This document shows positions 44,690 to 55,258 of a stretch of DNA of 64,000 nucleotides, in pieces; within the stretch, counting starts at the first letter, position 1, and every line of letters begins with the position of its first letter. The position numbers and the translations under genes are program-made. The stretch is taken from assembly GCA_963774745.1 (NCBI GenBank), contig CAVZGE010000002.1, forward strand, positions 496,001 to 560,000, read 5' to 3'. Below the pieces are notes generated by a model. That model worked only from the letters and a program-made list of their open reading frames with translations. It had not been told where the DNA came from and ran no database searches. The DNA is from Prado023 sp963774745. GTDB taxonomy: Bacteria > Actinomycetota > Actinomycetes > S36-B12 > CAIYMF01.

Positions 44690-45802
44690 ATGAAGACTCG
44701 TTTGCTCGCCGTGAGCGCCGTCGCGGCGCTGGCCCTCGCAGCCTGTGGTGAGGCCCCGGACGAGAACGCGGACGCGGGTTCGGCTTCCGGCAGCGCTGCT
44801 GCCGCTGACTTCCTCGGGTGCATGGTCACCGACCAGGGCGGTATCGACGACCGTTCGTTCAACGCCTCGGCGTGGGCCGGCCTGCAGGCCGCTGAGGCCA
44901 GCCAGGGCATCGAGGTCAAGTACGTGACCAGCAAGTCCGAGTCGGACTACACCCCCAACGTGAACAGCCTCGTGGCTGAGGACTGCGGGATCATCGTGAC
45001 GGTCGGATTCTCCCTCGGCGACGCGACCGCCACCGCGGCCAAGGCCAACCCGGACACCGAGAAGTTCGCCATCGTCGACGAGAACCCGGATGGGGATCCC
45101 GACACCGACGGCGCCCAGCCGATCGACAACGTGAAGCCGCTGCTGTTCAACACCGCCGAGGCCGCCTACCTCGCCGGCTACCTGTCGGCGGGCATGAGCC
45201 AGACCGGCACCGTCGGCACCTTCGGCGGCATCAAGCTGCCGACCGTCGCGGTCTTCATGGACGGCTTCTCCGACGGCGTGGCCAAGTACAACGAGGACAA
45301 CGGCGCGGACGTCAAGCTGCTCGGCTGGGACAAGGAGAAGCAGGACGGCCTGTTCGCCGGCAAGTTCGACTCGCCGACCGATGGCAAGAACCTGGCCAAG
45401 AACCTGATCCAGCAGGGCGCGGACATCATCATGCCGGTCGCCGGTGGCACCGGCCTCGGCGCTGCTGCTGAGGCCCAGGAGTCCGGCGGCAAGGTCGCCA
45501 TCGTCTGGGTCGACCAGGACGGCTACGAGTCCGCCTCGCAGTACAAGGACGTCTTCCTGACCACGGTCGAGAAGGGCATCGCCACCGCCGTGGAGACCGC
45601 CACCACCGAGACGGTCAACGGCCAGTTCTCCAACACGCCGTTCATCGGCACGCTGGCCAACGAGGGCGTCGGCCTGGCCCCGTACCACGACTTCGAGTCG
45701 AAGGTCCCGGCCGAGCTGAACACCAAGGTCGAGGAGCTCAAGGCACAGATCATCGACGGCACCATCACGGTGGAGTCGACGAACTCGCCCCAGGCTGGCT
45801 GA
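44690..45802 (+). CDS. BMP-family nucleoside-binding lipoprotein
   Basis: 370 residues. The lipobox LALAAC (Cys 19) anchors it outside. The fold is the BMP/PnrA type I binding protein: GGIDDRSFNASAWAGLQAA is the family signature near residue 50, followed by VTSKSESDYTPNVNSLV, TAEAAYLAGYLSAGMS and VGTFGGIKLPTVAVFMDGF. Family members bind purine and pyrimidine nucleosides. It heads the uptake operon with the ATPase and two permeases. A GGAGAACGT ribosome site precedes the ATG. A strong hairpin between this gene and the ATPase gene should leave more binding protein than ATPase. Confidence 0.93.
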   Translation: MKTRLLAVSAVAALALAACGEAPDENADAGSASGSAAAADFLGCMVTDQGGIDDRSFNASAWAGLQAAEASQGIEVKYVTSKSESDYTPNVNSLVAEDCGIIVTVGFSLGDATATAAKANPDTEKFAIVDENPDGDPDTDGAQPIDNVKPLLFNTAEAAYLAGYLSAGMSQTGTVGTFGGIKLPTVAVFMDGFSDGVAKYNEDNGADVKLLGWDKEKQDGLFAGKFDSPTDGKNLAKNLIQQGADIIMPVAGGTGLGAAAEAQESGGKVAIVWVDQDGYESASQYKDVFLTTVEKGIATAVETATTETVNGQFSNTPFIGTLANEGVGLAPYHDFESKVPAELNTKVEELKAQIIDGTITVESTNSPQAG

Positions 45803-45817
45803 CCGGTCCGATCACCC

Positions 45818-45854
45818 GACGAAGCCCCCTGCGCCCGGCGCGGGGGGCTTCGTC
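45818..45854 (+). terminator. Intra-operon hairpin after the binding-protein gene
   Basis: 17-bp arms (45818-45834 and 45838-45854) pair with one wobble around a 3-nt loop. It probably causes partial termination or stabilises the upstream mRNA. Confidence 0.65.
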
Positions 45855-45960
45855 GTGCCCGGGCGAATCGCGGCGAATCGCCGGGGCCTGAGCAGGAGTC
45901 CGGGGCCCGGTGATCGCTAGTGTGCGATCAGTCCACACCTGTGAGTCGGAGGAGGCAGCC

Positions 45961-47507
45961 GTGCGCCTGGAGCTGCAGGGAATCACCAAGAGGTTCGGCA
46001 CCTTCACCGCGAACGACTCGATCGACCTGGTCATCGAGCCCGGCGAGATCCATTGCCTGCTCGGCGAGAACGGGGCCGGCAAGTCCACCCTGATGAACAC
46101 CCTCTTCGGCCTGTACCGGCCGGAGGAGGGCACGATCCTCATCGACGGGCAGGAGGTGCACTTCCACGACCCCGGTGACGCCATGGACGCCGGGATCGGC
46201 ATGGTCCACCAGCACTTCATGCTGGTCCCGGTCTTCACGGTCGCGGAGAACGTGATGCTCGGCCACGAGCTGACCAAGGGCGCGTTCCTCGACATCGAGG
46301 CCGCCCGCAACCAGGTGCTCGAGCTGTCGCAGAAGTACAACCTCGAGGTCGACCCCGACGCCCTGGTCGAGGACCTCCCGGTGGGGGTGCAGCAGCGCGT
46401 GGAGATCATCAAGGCCCTGGTCAAGGACGCCCAGATCCTCATCCTCGACGAGCCGACCGCGGTGCTGACCCCGCAGGAGACCGACGAGCTGCTCGAGATC
46501 ATCCGCCAGCTCAAGGCCAGTGGGCGCTCGGTCGTGATGATCAGCCACAAGCTGCGCGAGATCAAGGCGGTCGCCGACCGGATCACCGTGATCCGGCGGG
46601 GCAAGGTCGTCGGCTCGGCGCTGCCCACCGACTCCGAGACCGAGCTGGCGGCCATGATGGTCGGGCGCGCGGTCAGCCTGAAGGTGGAGAAGGGCCCGGC
46701 GGCGCCGAAGGACGTCGTCCTGGCGGTCCGCGGCCTGACCGTGCGCTCGGAGACCGGGCAGGCCGTGGTCGACAACATCGACCTCGACGTGCACAGCGGT
46801 GAGGTGGTCTGCGTCGCCGGGGTGCAGGGCAACGGCCAGACCGAGCTCACCCAGGCGATCCTGGGCCTGCAGCACTTCGTCACCGGCTCCGCGAAGCTCA
46901 AGGGCGAGGAGCTCGTCGGCCGCACGACCCGCCACATCCTCGACTCAGGCGTCGGGTTCGTCCCGGAGGACCGCTCCGACGACGGGCTGGTCGGCTCGTT
47001 CTCGATCGCCGAGAACATGATCCTCGACCAGTACAACCAGGCACCCTTCGCCTCCGGTGTCCGGATGAAGCCGTCGGTGATCGCGGCCAACGCCGAGGAG
47101 AAGGCCAAGGAGTTCGACGTCCGCACCACCGGCGTGCAGCTGCCGGCGTCGTCGTTGTCGGGCGGCAACCAGCAGAAGGTGGTCCTGGCCCGCGAGCTGT
47201 CCAAGCCGGTCGTGTCGCTGTTCATCGCGTCCCAGCCGACCCGTGGTGTCGACGTGGGGGCCATCGAGTTCGTCCACAAGCGGGTGATCGCCGAGCGCGA
47301 CGCCGGCGTGGCCGTGCTGATCGTGTCGACCGAGCTCGACGAGGTGGCCGCGCTGGCCGACCGGGTCGTGGTGATGTACCGGGGCAAGGTCATCGGCATC
47401 GTCCCCCCGGACACACCCCGAGGCGTGCTGGGCCTGATGATGGCCGGGGTCCCCCAGGACGCCGCCGCGCACGGTGGGGTCGCGACCACGGACCAGGAGG
47501 GCGCGAA

Positions 47508-47511
<4 letters not shown>
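45961..47511 (+). CDS. Nucleoside ABC transporter ATPase (two nucleotide-binding domains)
   Basis: 516 residues, a tandem ATPase like YufO/NupA-type importers. Domain 1: Walker A LLGENGAGKST, signature LPVGVQQRVEIIKAL, Walker B LILDEPTAVLTP. Domain 2 lacks a classic Walker A (VAGVQGNGQTELTQ instead of GxxGxGKS/T) but keeps SLSGGNQQKVVLARELS and LFIASQPTRGVDVGA. An altered second Walker A and Walker B (no DEP) is usual for this family. GTG 45961 has GGAGG upstream. The stop overlaps the next start (GTGA). Confidence 0.94.
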
Positions 47512-48707
<1,196 letters not shown>

Positions 48708-48722
48708 AAGGAGCTGATCGAC

Positions 48723-50006
48723 ATGGCAACAGCCACTGCCCCCGCCCCGGCCGCCGCCGAGCCCGAGGTCCTGCGCCCGATCTCCTACAAGGCCCCGGTG
48801 ATCATGGGCGTCTTCGGGATCCTGGCCCTCGTCCTCTTCGGGATCCGGGGGGACTCCGGGAAGTCCACGACCTTCGACCTGACCCTCGGCGGCGAGGCGC
48901 TGGCCCTGCCGGACCTGGTCGTGCCCTCCCGGGCCTTCTCGCTGGTCATGGCCGTGCTGTGCCTGGCGCTGGCCGGGTTGGCCCTCATGTGGTCCCGCCA
49001 GCGCAAGCCGGTCCCGGCCTGGGCGCTGGCGCTCTTCGGGGTCGCGTTCATCATGTCGTTCCTGTCCGCGGTGGCCGCCGGCAAGTCGATCCCGCTGACC
49101 GGGCTGCTGCAGGGGACCGTCCTGCTCAGCGTCCCGCTGATCTTCGGCGCGCTGTCCGGCGTCCTGTGCGAGCGCGCCGGCGTGGTCAACATCGCCATCG
49201 AGGGGCAGCTGCTGGCCGGGGCGTTCCTCTCCGCCCTGGTCGGGTCGCTGACGAACAGCCTGCTGGCCGGGCTGATCGCCGCCGTCGTCGCCGGCGTGGC
49301 CGTGAGCACCATCCTGGCCGTGTTCGCCGTGAAGTACTTCGTCGACCAGGTGATCGTCGGCGTCGTGGTCAACACCCTGGTCCTGGGCGTGACCTCCTTC
49401 TTCTACACCGCCGTCATGACCGACGACCCCGAGACGTTCAACTCACCGCCGGTCATGCAGCCGATCGCCATCCCGATCCTCAGCGACATCCCGGTGATCG
49501 GCCCCGTGCTGTTCAACCAGTCGCTGATCGTGTACCTGATGTACGTGATCGCCGCCCTGGTCCACGTCGCGCTGTTCAAGACCCGCTGGGGCCTGCGCGT
49601 GCGGGCCGTGGGCGAGCACCCGAAGGCGGCCGACACGGTGGGCATCGACGTGAACCGGCTGCGCTTCCGCAACGTCCTGCTCGGCGGTGCGGTCTCCGGC
49701 CTCGGCGGGGCCTTCTTCACCCTCGGATCCGTCGGGGCGTTCGGCAAGAACATGACCGCGGGCAAGGGCTTCATCGCCCTGGCGGCCATGATCTTCGGCC
49801 GGTGGTCCCCGCTCGGCGCGATCGGTGCGGCCCTGCTCTTCGGCTTCGCCGACCAGCTCCAGCAGGTGCTGAGCATCATCGGCACGCCGATCCCGAGCCA
49901 GTTCATGCTGATGGCCCCCTACCTCGCGACGTTGTTCGCTGTCGCCGGCCTCGCCGGTCGGTCGAGGGCCCCGGCCGCTGACGGCATCCCGTACATCAAG
50001 TCGTGA
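48723..50006 (+). CDS. Nucleoside ABC transporter permease 2
   Basis: 427 residues, the second BPD_transp_2 permease (YufQ/NupC-like). It carries ERAGVVNIAIEGQLLAGAF and GEHPKAADTVGIDVNRLRFRNVLLGGAVSGLGGAF, the counterparts of the permease 1 loops. An N-terminal extension of about 120 residues holds extra TM segments. AAGGAG lies upstream of the ATG. The stop overlaps the cytidine deaminase start (GTGA), tying uptake to catabolism. Confidence 0.92.
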   Translation: MATATAPAPAAAEPEVLRPISYKAPVIMGVFGILALVLFGIRGDSGKSTTFDLTLGGEALALPDLVVPSRAFSLVMAVLCLALAGLALMWSRQRKPVPAWALALFGVAFIMSFLSAVAAGKSIPLTGLLQGTVLLSVPLIFGALSGVLCERAGVVNIAIEGQLLAGAFLSALVGSLTNSLLAGLIAAVVAGVAVSTILAVFAVKYFVDQVIVGVVVNTLVLGVTSFFYTAVMTDDPETFNSPPVMQPIAIPILSDIPVIGPVLFNQSLIVYLMYVIAALVHVALFKTRWGLRVRAVGEHPKAADTVGIDVNRLRFRNVLLGGAVSGLGGAFFTLGSVGAFGKNMTAGKGFIALAAMIFGRWSPLGAIGAALLFGFADQLQQVLSIIGTPIPSQFMLMAPYLATLFAVAGLAGRSRAPAADGIPYIKS

Positions 50007-50422
50007 CCGGGCCCGAGGTGGACCCGTCCGGCATCGACTGGGCGGGGCTGCGTGCTGCCGCGCTCGCGGCGGCGGGGCATGCGTACGTGCCCTACTCGCA
50101 CTTCCCGGTCGGGGTGGCCGGGCTGGTGGACGATGGGCGCGTCGTGTCGGGCTGCAACGTCGAGAACGCCTCCTACGGCCTGACCCTGTGCGCCGAGTGC
50201 GGGATGGTCTCGACCCTGCACGCCTCCGGGGGTGGCCGGCTGGTGGCGGTGGTGTGCGTGGACCAGCGCGGCGATGACCTCATGCCCTGTGGCCGCTGCC
50301 GGCAGCTGCTGTGGGAGCACGGCGGGCCGACCTGCCTGCTGCACACCCAGCGCGGGATCCTCCCGATGACCGCGGTCCTTCCCGACGCGTTCGACGTCGA
50401 CGACCTGCGCACCCGCACCTGA
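50003..50422 (+). CDS. cdd: Cytidine deaminase
   Basis: 139 residues, the normal size for the tetrameric bacterial enzyme that deaminates cytidine and deoxycytidine. Zinc and catalytic residues are visible: LCAECGMVS (Cys ligand and catalytic Glu in CAE) and MPCGRCRQLL (two Cys ligands). The substrate loop YVPYSHFPVGVAG and NVENASYG are intact. It is encoded directly behind the importer and overlaps it. Confidence 0.96.
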   Translation: MTGPEVDPSGIDWAGLRAAALAAAGHAYVPYSHFPVGVAGLVDDGRVVSGCNVENASYGLTLCAECGMVSTLHASGGGRLVAVVCVDQRGDDLMPCGRCRQLLWEHGGPTCLLHTQRGILPMTAVLPDAFDVDDLRTRT

Positions 50423-50438
50423 CCCGGATGGAGACCCC

Positions 50439-52514
50439 ATGGCCAGCGCCCTGAGCATCACCGACCCCGACGACCTCGCCGTCGCCACCATGCGGACGCT
50501 GGCGATGGATGCCGTGCAGGCGGCCAACTCCGGGCACCCGGGGACGCCCATCGCCCTGGCCCCGGTCGCCTACACGCTGTGGCAGGAGTACCTGCGGTTC
50601 GATCCCGAGGTGCCGATCTGGGCCAACCGCGACCGGTTCGTCCTCTCGGCGGGTCATGCCTCCACCCTGCTGTACTCGCTGCTGCACCTGACCGGGGTGA
50701 AGGCGGTCAACCCCAAGTACGAGACGCTCGGTGAGCCCTCGGTGAGCCTCGACGACATCCGGCGGTTCCGCCAGCTGGACTCCCGTTGTCCGGGGCACCC
50801 GGAGTACCGGTGGACCGCCGGGGTGGAGTGCACGACGGGGCCCCTGGGCACCGGGTACGCCACCAGCGTCGGCATGGCCATGGGCTCCAAGTGGATGGCC
50901 GCGACGTTCAACCGTCCCGGGTTCGAGCTGTTCGACTTCGACGTGTACGCCGTCGGGGGCGACGGCTGCATGATGGAGGGCGTGGCCCAGGAGGCGGCGT
51001 CCCTGGCCGGGCACCTGCAGCTGGACAACCTCTGCTGGATCTATGACAACAACGAGATCACCATCGAGGGCAGCACCTCCCTGGCCTTCAGCGACGACAT
51101 CGCGACCAAGTTCATCAGCCTCGGCTGGAACGTCACGCGGGTCGGGGACGCCAACGACCGGCGGATGCTCGCCCGCGCCTTCGACCGGTTCCGGGCCGAG
51201 CCCAACCGACCGACGCTGATCATCGTGGACTCGCGGATCGCCTACGGCGCCCCCACCAAGGAGGGCACCCACGGGGCCCACGGTGAGCCCCTCGGGGTGG
51301 AGGAGATCCGCGGCGCCAAGCGCTTCTACGGCTGGCCCGAGGACGAGACGTTCCTCGTGCCCGACGAGGTCTACGCGCACTTCGACGCCGGGATCGGCGC
51401 CCGGGGTCGTGCGCTGCGCACCGACTGGGAGGCGCTGTTCGCCAGGTACGCCGAGCAGTACCCCGACCTGGCCGACCAGCTGGACCGGATGCAGCGCCGC
51501 GTCCTGCCCGAGGACTGGGACGCAGGAATCCCCGAGTTCCCGGCCGACCCGAAGGGCCTGGCCGGGCGCGAGGCCAACGGGCTGGTGCTCAACCAGGTCG
51601 CCCAGGGCGTGCCCTGGCTGGTCGGCGGGGCCAGCGACCTCGGGCCCTCGACGAAGACGCTGCTCACGTTCGACGGTGCCGGGCACTTCTCCGCGGCCGA
51701 GCCGGCTGGTCGCAACCTGCACTTCGGCGTCCGCGAGCATGCCGCCGGGTGCATCGCCAACGGCCTGTCGCTGTGCAAGGTACGGCCCTATCAAGCCGGG
51801 TTCCTGATCTTCTCGGACTTCCAGCGCGGGGCGATCCGGCTCTCGGCGCTCATGGAGCTGCCGGTCGTCCACGTGTTCACCCACGACTCCATCGGGGTCG
51901 GTGAGGACGGCCCGACCCACCAGCCCGTCGAGCAGATGGTGTCGCTGCGCGCGGTGCCCGGGCTGATCGACATCCGGCCCTGCGACGCCAACGAGGTCGC
52001 CGAGGCGTGGCGGGTCCTGATGCCGCTGCGGCACTCGCCCGTGGCGCTGTTCCTCTCTCGCCAGGCGCTGCCCACGCTCGACCGCGAGCGGTTCGCCCCG
52101 GCGTCCGGGCTGGCGCGGGGCGCCTACGTGCTGGCCGATCCCCCGGACGGCTCAGCTCCCGACCTGATCCTCATCGGCACCGGCTCCGAGGTCCACCTCG
52201 CGGTGCATGCCTACGAGGTGCTCACCGCCGAGGGCGTTGCCGCGCGCGTCGTGAGCATGCCCTCCTGGGAGCTGTTCGACCGCCAGGACGAGGCCTATCG
52301 CGAGTCCGTGCTGCCCGCGGCGATCCGGGCACGGGTCGCGGTCGAGGAGGGCTCGACCCTGGGCTGGGCGCGGTTCGTCCCCGACGGCGCCGTGATCGGG
52401 ATGTCGACCTTCGGGGCCTCCGCACCGCTCAAGGAGCTGCTGCGCCGGTTCGGGTTCACGCCCGACGCGGTCCTGGCCGCCGCCCGCGACCAGCTCGCCC
52501 GGCACCGCGGGTGA
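50439..52514 (+). CDS. tkt: Transketolase
   Basis: 691 residues, full length. It moves two-carbon units between pentose and hexose phosphates using thiamine diphosphate. The N-terminal TPP domain has AANSGHPGTPIALAP, LSAGHASTLLY and the metal/TPP motif GGDGCMMEGVAQEAASLAGH ending in DNNEITIEG. The pyrimidine domain has FGVREHAAGCIANG and the SIGVGEDGPTHQPVEQ loop, and a C-terminal transketolase domain follows. It sits within the nucleoside genes, 16 nt after cdd, rather than with tal/zwf. This suggests it is dedicated to pentose phosphate released from nucleosides. Confidence 0.92.
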   Translation: MASALSITDPDDLAVATMRTLAMDAVQAANSGHPGTPIALAPVAYTLWQEYLRFDPEVPIWANRDRFVLSAGHASTLLYSLLHLTGVKAVNPKYETLGEPSVSLDDIRRFRQLDSRCPGHPEYRWTAGVECTTGPLGTGYATSVGMAMGSKWMAATFNRPGFELFDFDVYAVGGDGCMMEGVAQEAASLAGHLQLDNLCWIYDNNEITIEGSTSLAFSDDIATKFISLGWNVTRVGDANDRRMLARAFDRFRAEPNRPTLIIVDSRIAYGAPTKEGTHGAHGEPLGVEEIRGAKRFYGWPEDETFLVPDEVYAHFDAGIGARGRALRTDWEALFARYAEQYPDLADQLDRMQRRVLPEDWDAGIPEFPADPKGLAGREANGLVLNQVAQGVPWLVGGASDLGPSTKTLLTFDGAGHFSAAEPAGRNLHFGVREHAAGCIANGLSLCKVRPYQAGFLIFSDFQRGAIRLSALMELPVVHVFTHDSIGVGEDGPTHQPVEQMVSLRAVPGLIDIRPCDANEVAEAWRVLMPLRHSPVALFLSRQALPTLDRERFAPASGLARGAYVLADPPDGSAPDLILIGTGSEVHLAVHAYEVLTAEGVAARVVSMPSWELFDRQDEAYRESVLPAAIRARVAVEEGSTLGWARFVPDGAVIGMSTFGASAPLKELLRRFGFTPDAVLAAARDQLARHRG

Positions 52515-52546
52515 CCCACGACTCGATCCGGGACACTCGGCGCCGA

Positions 52547-52552
52547 TAGCCT
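52547..52552 (+). promoter_or_regulatory. Putative leaderless -10 box of add
   Basis: TAGCCT ends 7 nt before the ATG, so add can be made separately from the upstream transport/tkt transcript. Confidence 0.4.
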
Positions 52553-52559
52553 GTCGGCC

Positions 52560-53660
52560 ATGACCCTGGACCTCGAGACCTGCCAGCGCGCGCCCAAGGC
52601 GCTGCTCCACGACCACCTCGATGGTGGCCTGCGACCGGAGACGGTGGTCGAGCTGGCAGTCGAGTCAGGCTACGCCGACCTGCCGACGACCGATCCGGTC
52701 GAGCTCGGCCGCTGGTTCCGGGAGTCCGCCGACTCCGGCTCGCTGGTGCGCTACCTGGAGACGTTCGCGCACACGGTCGGGGTGATGCAGAGCGCGGGCG
52801 CGTTGCGCCGGGTCGCACGGGAGTGCGCCGAGGACCTGGCCGCCGACGGGGTCGTGTACGCGGAGGTGCGATTCGCCCCGGAGCTGCACATCGAGGGCGG
52901 GCTGTCCCTCGAGGAGGTCATCGAGGCCGTCCTGGCCGGCTTCGCCGAGGGGGAGCGGGCCACAGCCGAGGCGGGCCGCCCGATCGTCATGCGGGCACTG
53001 CTCATCGCCATGCGGACCGCCGCGCGCAGCACGGAGATCGCCCAGCGCGTGGTCGCCTACCGGGACGCCGGTGTGGTCGGCTTCGACATCGCGGGTGCCG
53101 AGGAGGGCTACCCGCCCACCCGGCACCTCGACGCCTTCGAGTACCTGCGTCGGGAGAACGCGCACTTCACGATCCACGCCGGGGAGGCGTTCGGGCTGCC
53201 CAGCATCTGGGAGGCGATCCAGTGGTGCGGCGCCGAGCGGCTCGGCCATGGCGTGCACATCATGGACGACATCGCCCGCGAGCCCGACGGCTCGGTCCAC
53301 CTCGGCCGGCTGGCGTCCTACATCCGCGACCGGCGCGTCCCGCTGGAGATGTGCCCGAGCTCGAACGTGCAGACCGGCGCCGCCCGATCCATCGCCGAGC
53401 ACCCGATCGGCCTGCTGCGCACGCTGGGCTTCCGCGTGACGGTCAACACCGACAACCGGCTGATGTCGAACACGTCGATGAGCAAGGAGATGCACCTGCT
53501 CTGCGAGGCCTTCGGCTACGGCCTGGCAGACCTGCAGTGGCTGACGGTCAACGCGATGAAGTCCTCGTTCCTGCCCTTCGACCAGCGGCTGCGGATGATC
53601 AACGAGGTGATCAAGCCCGGGTACTCCTCGATGGCGCTGAGCGACATGATGATGCGCTGA
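52560..53660 (+). CDS. add: Adenosine deaminase
   Basis: 366 residues. It converts adenosine and deoxyadenosine to inosine forms. The metal ligands are in LLHDHLDGG (His 17, His 19), the substrate loop is HFTIHAGEAFGLPSIWEAI (His and catalytic Glu), followed by ERLGHGVHIM, LEMCPSSNVQTG and the metal Asp in VNTDNRLMSNTSMSKE, the form typical of actinobacterial Add. It is placed between tkt and a 41-bp palindrome, convergent with the uridine-kinase-like gene. Confidence 0.96.
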   Translation: MTLDLETCQRAPKALLHDHLDGGLRPETVVELAVESGYADLPTTDPVELGRWFRESADSGSLVRYLETFAHTVGVMQSAGALRRVARECAEDLAADGVVYAEVRFAPELHIEGGLSLEEVIEAVLAGFAEGERATAEAGRPIVMRALLIAMRTAARSTEIAQRVVAYRDAGVVGFDIAGAEEGYPPTRHLDAFEYLRRENAHFTIHAGEAFGLPSIWEAIQWCGAERLGHGVHIMDDIAREPDGSVHLGRLASYIRDRRVPLEMCPSSNVQTGAARSIAEHPIGLLRTLGFRVTVNTDNRLMSNTSMSKEMHLLCEAFGYGLADLQWLTVNAMKSSFLPFDQRLRMINEVIKPGYSSMALSDMMMR

Positions 53661-53699
53661 ACCACGCGCGCACCGCACCGGATGTCGGATCGGGCAGTC

Positions 53700-53740
53700 G
53701 GTAGTCGATCCGGTCGATTCAATCGACCGGATCGACTACC
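53700..53740. repeat. 41-bp palindromic repeat, copy 3 (probable bidirectional terminator)
   Basis: The most symmetrical copy: GGTAGTCGATCCGGTCGATT pairs with AATCGACCGGATCGACTACC around a single C. It lies between the convergent add and uridine-kinase-like genes, where a two-way terminator is expected. Confidence 0.75.
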
Positions 53741-53758
53741 AGAAGCAGGAGCCGAAGG

Positions 53759-54382
53759 TCAGCCCTGGTCAGCGGCATTTGCGCGGCAGTGCGCCAGCGC
53801 CTCGCGGGTCTCGCGCGCGCCCAGCGGCCGGCAGCCCGCGGCGGTCGCGCGGTCGACCACCACCTGCTCCACCCGGTAGAGGTGCAGCCCGCGGCGCATG
53901 ATCGTCCCGGGCGGCTTGCGCCGGTCCTTGAGGTCCCGGGCCGCGCGCCGCACCAGGTTCTTCCATCGGTCGCGGTGCACGACGATCGCGTCCAGGAGCA
54001 GCCCCCGCTCCGCCAGCTCGGCGACCAGCTCGGGGGCGAAGATCCCCTCGGCCACGAAGGCCTGGAACCCCACGTCGACGACGTGGGTGCCGACCGGCCC
54101 GTTGGCCGAGATGTCGTACACGGGGACCTCCGCACGGCCCTCGCGGCAGAGCCGCTCGAGGGCCTCGAGGGCGGCCTGACGGTCCCAGCTGTCGGGGTGG
54201 TCCCAGTCGACGATGTCCAGCTCCGGGTGCCGGGGAAGGGAGGGATCGGTGCCCGCCTTGTAGAAGTCGTCCAGGTAGACCATGGGCATGCCCACCGAGC
54301 GCACGATCGTGGACTTCCCCGAGCCGCTGGGCCCCGCCAGCAGGATGACGCGTCGGTGGTCGACCCGGTCCTCAGTAGCCAT
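53759..54382 (-). CDS. Uridine kinase-like P-loop kinase
   Basis: 207 residues. The P-loop is ILLAGPSGSGKSTIVRS (16-25 core), followed by MVYLDDFYKAGTDPSLP and IVDWDHPDSWD, the substrate and lid segments seen in uridine kinase/phosphoribulokinase relatives. VPVYDISANGPVG and FVAEGIFAPE follow in the usual order. It probably phosphorylates uridine or cytidine for salvage. ATG 54382 is used; its first 11 nt overlap the end of deoC, so the two are cotranscribed leftward with deoC first. Confidence 0.8.
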   Translation of the reverse strand: MATEDRVDHRRVILLAGPSGSGKSTIVRSVGMPMVYLDDFYKAGTDPSLPRHPELDIVDWDHPDSWDRQAALEALERLCREGRAEVPVYDISANGPVGTHVVDVGFQAFVAEGIFAPELVAELAERGLLLDAIVVHRDRWKNLVRRAARDLKDRRKPPGTIMRRGLHLYRVEQVVVDRATAAGCRPLGARETREALAHCRANAADQG

Positions 54383-55073
54383 CGCCCGCCGCAGCCGCCG
54401 GGTCGGCCGCGCCGTCGAGGCCGTCGAGCACTGCCCGGGTCCCGGACAGGCCGAGGCGGGTGGCACCCGCGGCGACCATCTCCAGGGCAGCAGCCGCCGT
54501 GCGCACCCCGCCGCTGGCCTTGACGCCCAGGGTGCCGCCGACCGTGTTGGCCATGAGGGAGATCGCGCGGGCGGAGGCTCCCCCGGCCGGATGGAACCCG
54601 GTCGAGGTCTTGACGAAGTCGGCCCCCAGCTCCTGGCAGATGATGCAGGCGCGGACGATCTCGTCGTCGGTGAGGGCTGCCGTCTCGAGGATGACCTTCA
54701 GCAGGACGCCATCCGTGGCGGCGCGCACCGCGCCCACCTCCTTCTCGGTGATCCGCCAGAGCCCTGCCTTGATGGCGCCGACGTCGACGACCATGTCGAC
54801 CTCGCCGGCGCCGTCGGCCACTGCCCGGGATGCCTCGGCGGCCTTGATCTCGGCATGGTGCTTCCCGCTGGGGAACCCGACCACCGTGCAGGTGGCGATC
54901 TCCGGGGAGAGCAACCCCCGGGACAGGGGTAGGAAGGACGGCGAGATGCAGATCGAGAAGACCCCCAGGTCGTTGGCCTCCGCGCAGAGGGCCGCGACGT
55001 CGTCGGGGGTCGCCTCGGGCTTGAGCAGGGTGTGGTCGACCATGTGGGCCAGCTCGGAGCGGGTCAGTGCCAT
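54372..55073 (-). CDS. deoC: Deoxyribose-phosphate aldolase
   Basis: 233 residues. It cleaves 2-deoxyribose 5-phosphate to acetaldehyde and glyceraldehyde 3-phosphate. The Schiff-base Lys is about 155 in ADFVKTSTGF, the second active-site Lys is in LGVKASGGVRT, and the early Asp is in MVDHTLLKPEAT. ATG 55073 is preferred because CAGAAT lies 7 nt upstream; the in-frame ATG at 55082 is an alternative. It is divergent from the phosphorylase gene, with a 185-bp shared promoter region. Confidence 0.95.
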   Translation of the reverse strand: MALTRSELAHMVDHTLLKPEATPDDVAALCAEANDLGVFSICISPSFLPLSRGLLSPEIATCTVVGFPSGKHHAEIKAAEASRAVADGAGEVDMVVDVGAIKAGLWRITEKEVGAVRAATDGVLLKVILETAALTDDEIVRACIICQELGADFVKTSTGFHPAGGASARAISLMANTVGGTLGVKASGGVRTAAAALEMVAAGATRLGLSGTRAVLDGLDGAADPAAAAGDGY

Positions 55074-55245
55074 GAGGGGCATTCTGGTCCCGCCGCCCCG
55101 CCCATCGCCTGCCGGGGCGGCCGCGCCCACCGGCGCAGCGCCCTCGACCATCCCGGAACCCCCGGACGACCCGGACGCTGCGGGCAGGGCGGGATTGTGG
55201 TGGGGTGGCCTGTCGCTCAGGGAGAGGCCCGGGCCCCGCGGGGGA

Positions 55246-55251
55246 TAGCGT
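55246..55251 (+). promoter_or_regulatory. Putative leaderless -10 box of the purine nucleoside phosphorylase gene
   Basis: TAGCGT ends 7 nt before the ATG. No Shine-Dalgarno is seen. Confidence 0.4.
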
Positions 55252-55258
55252 CACCGTC

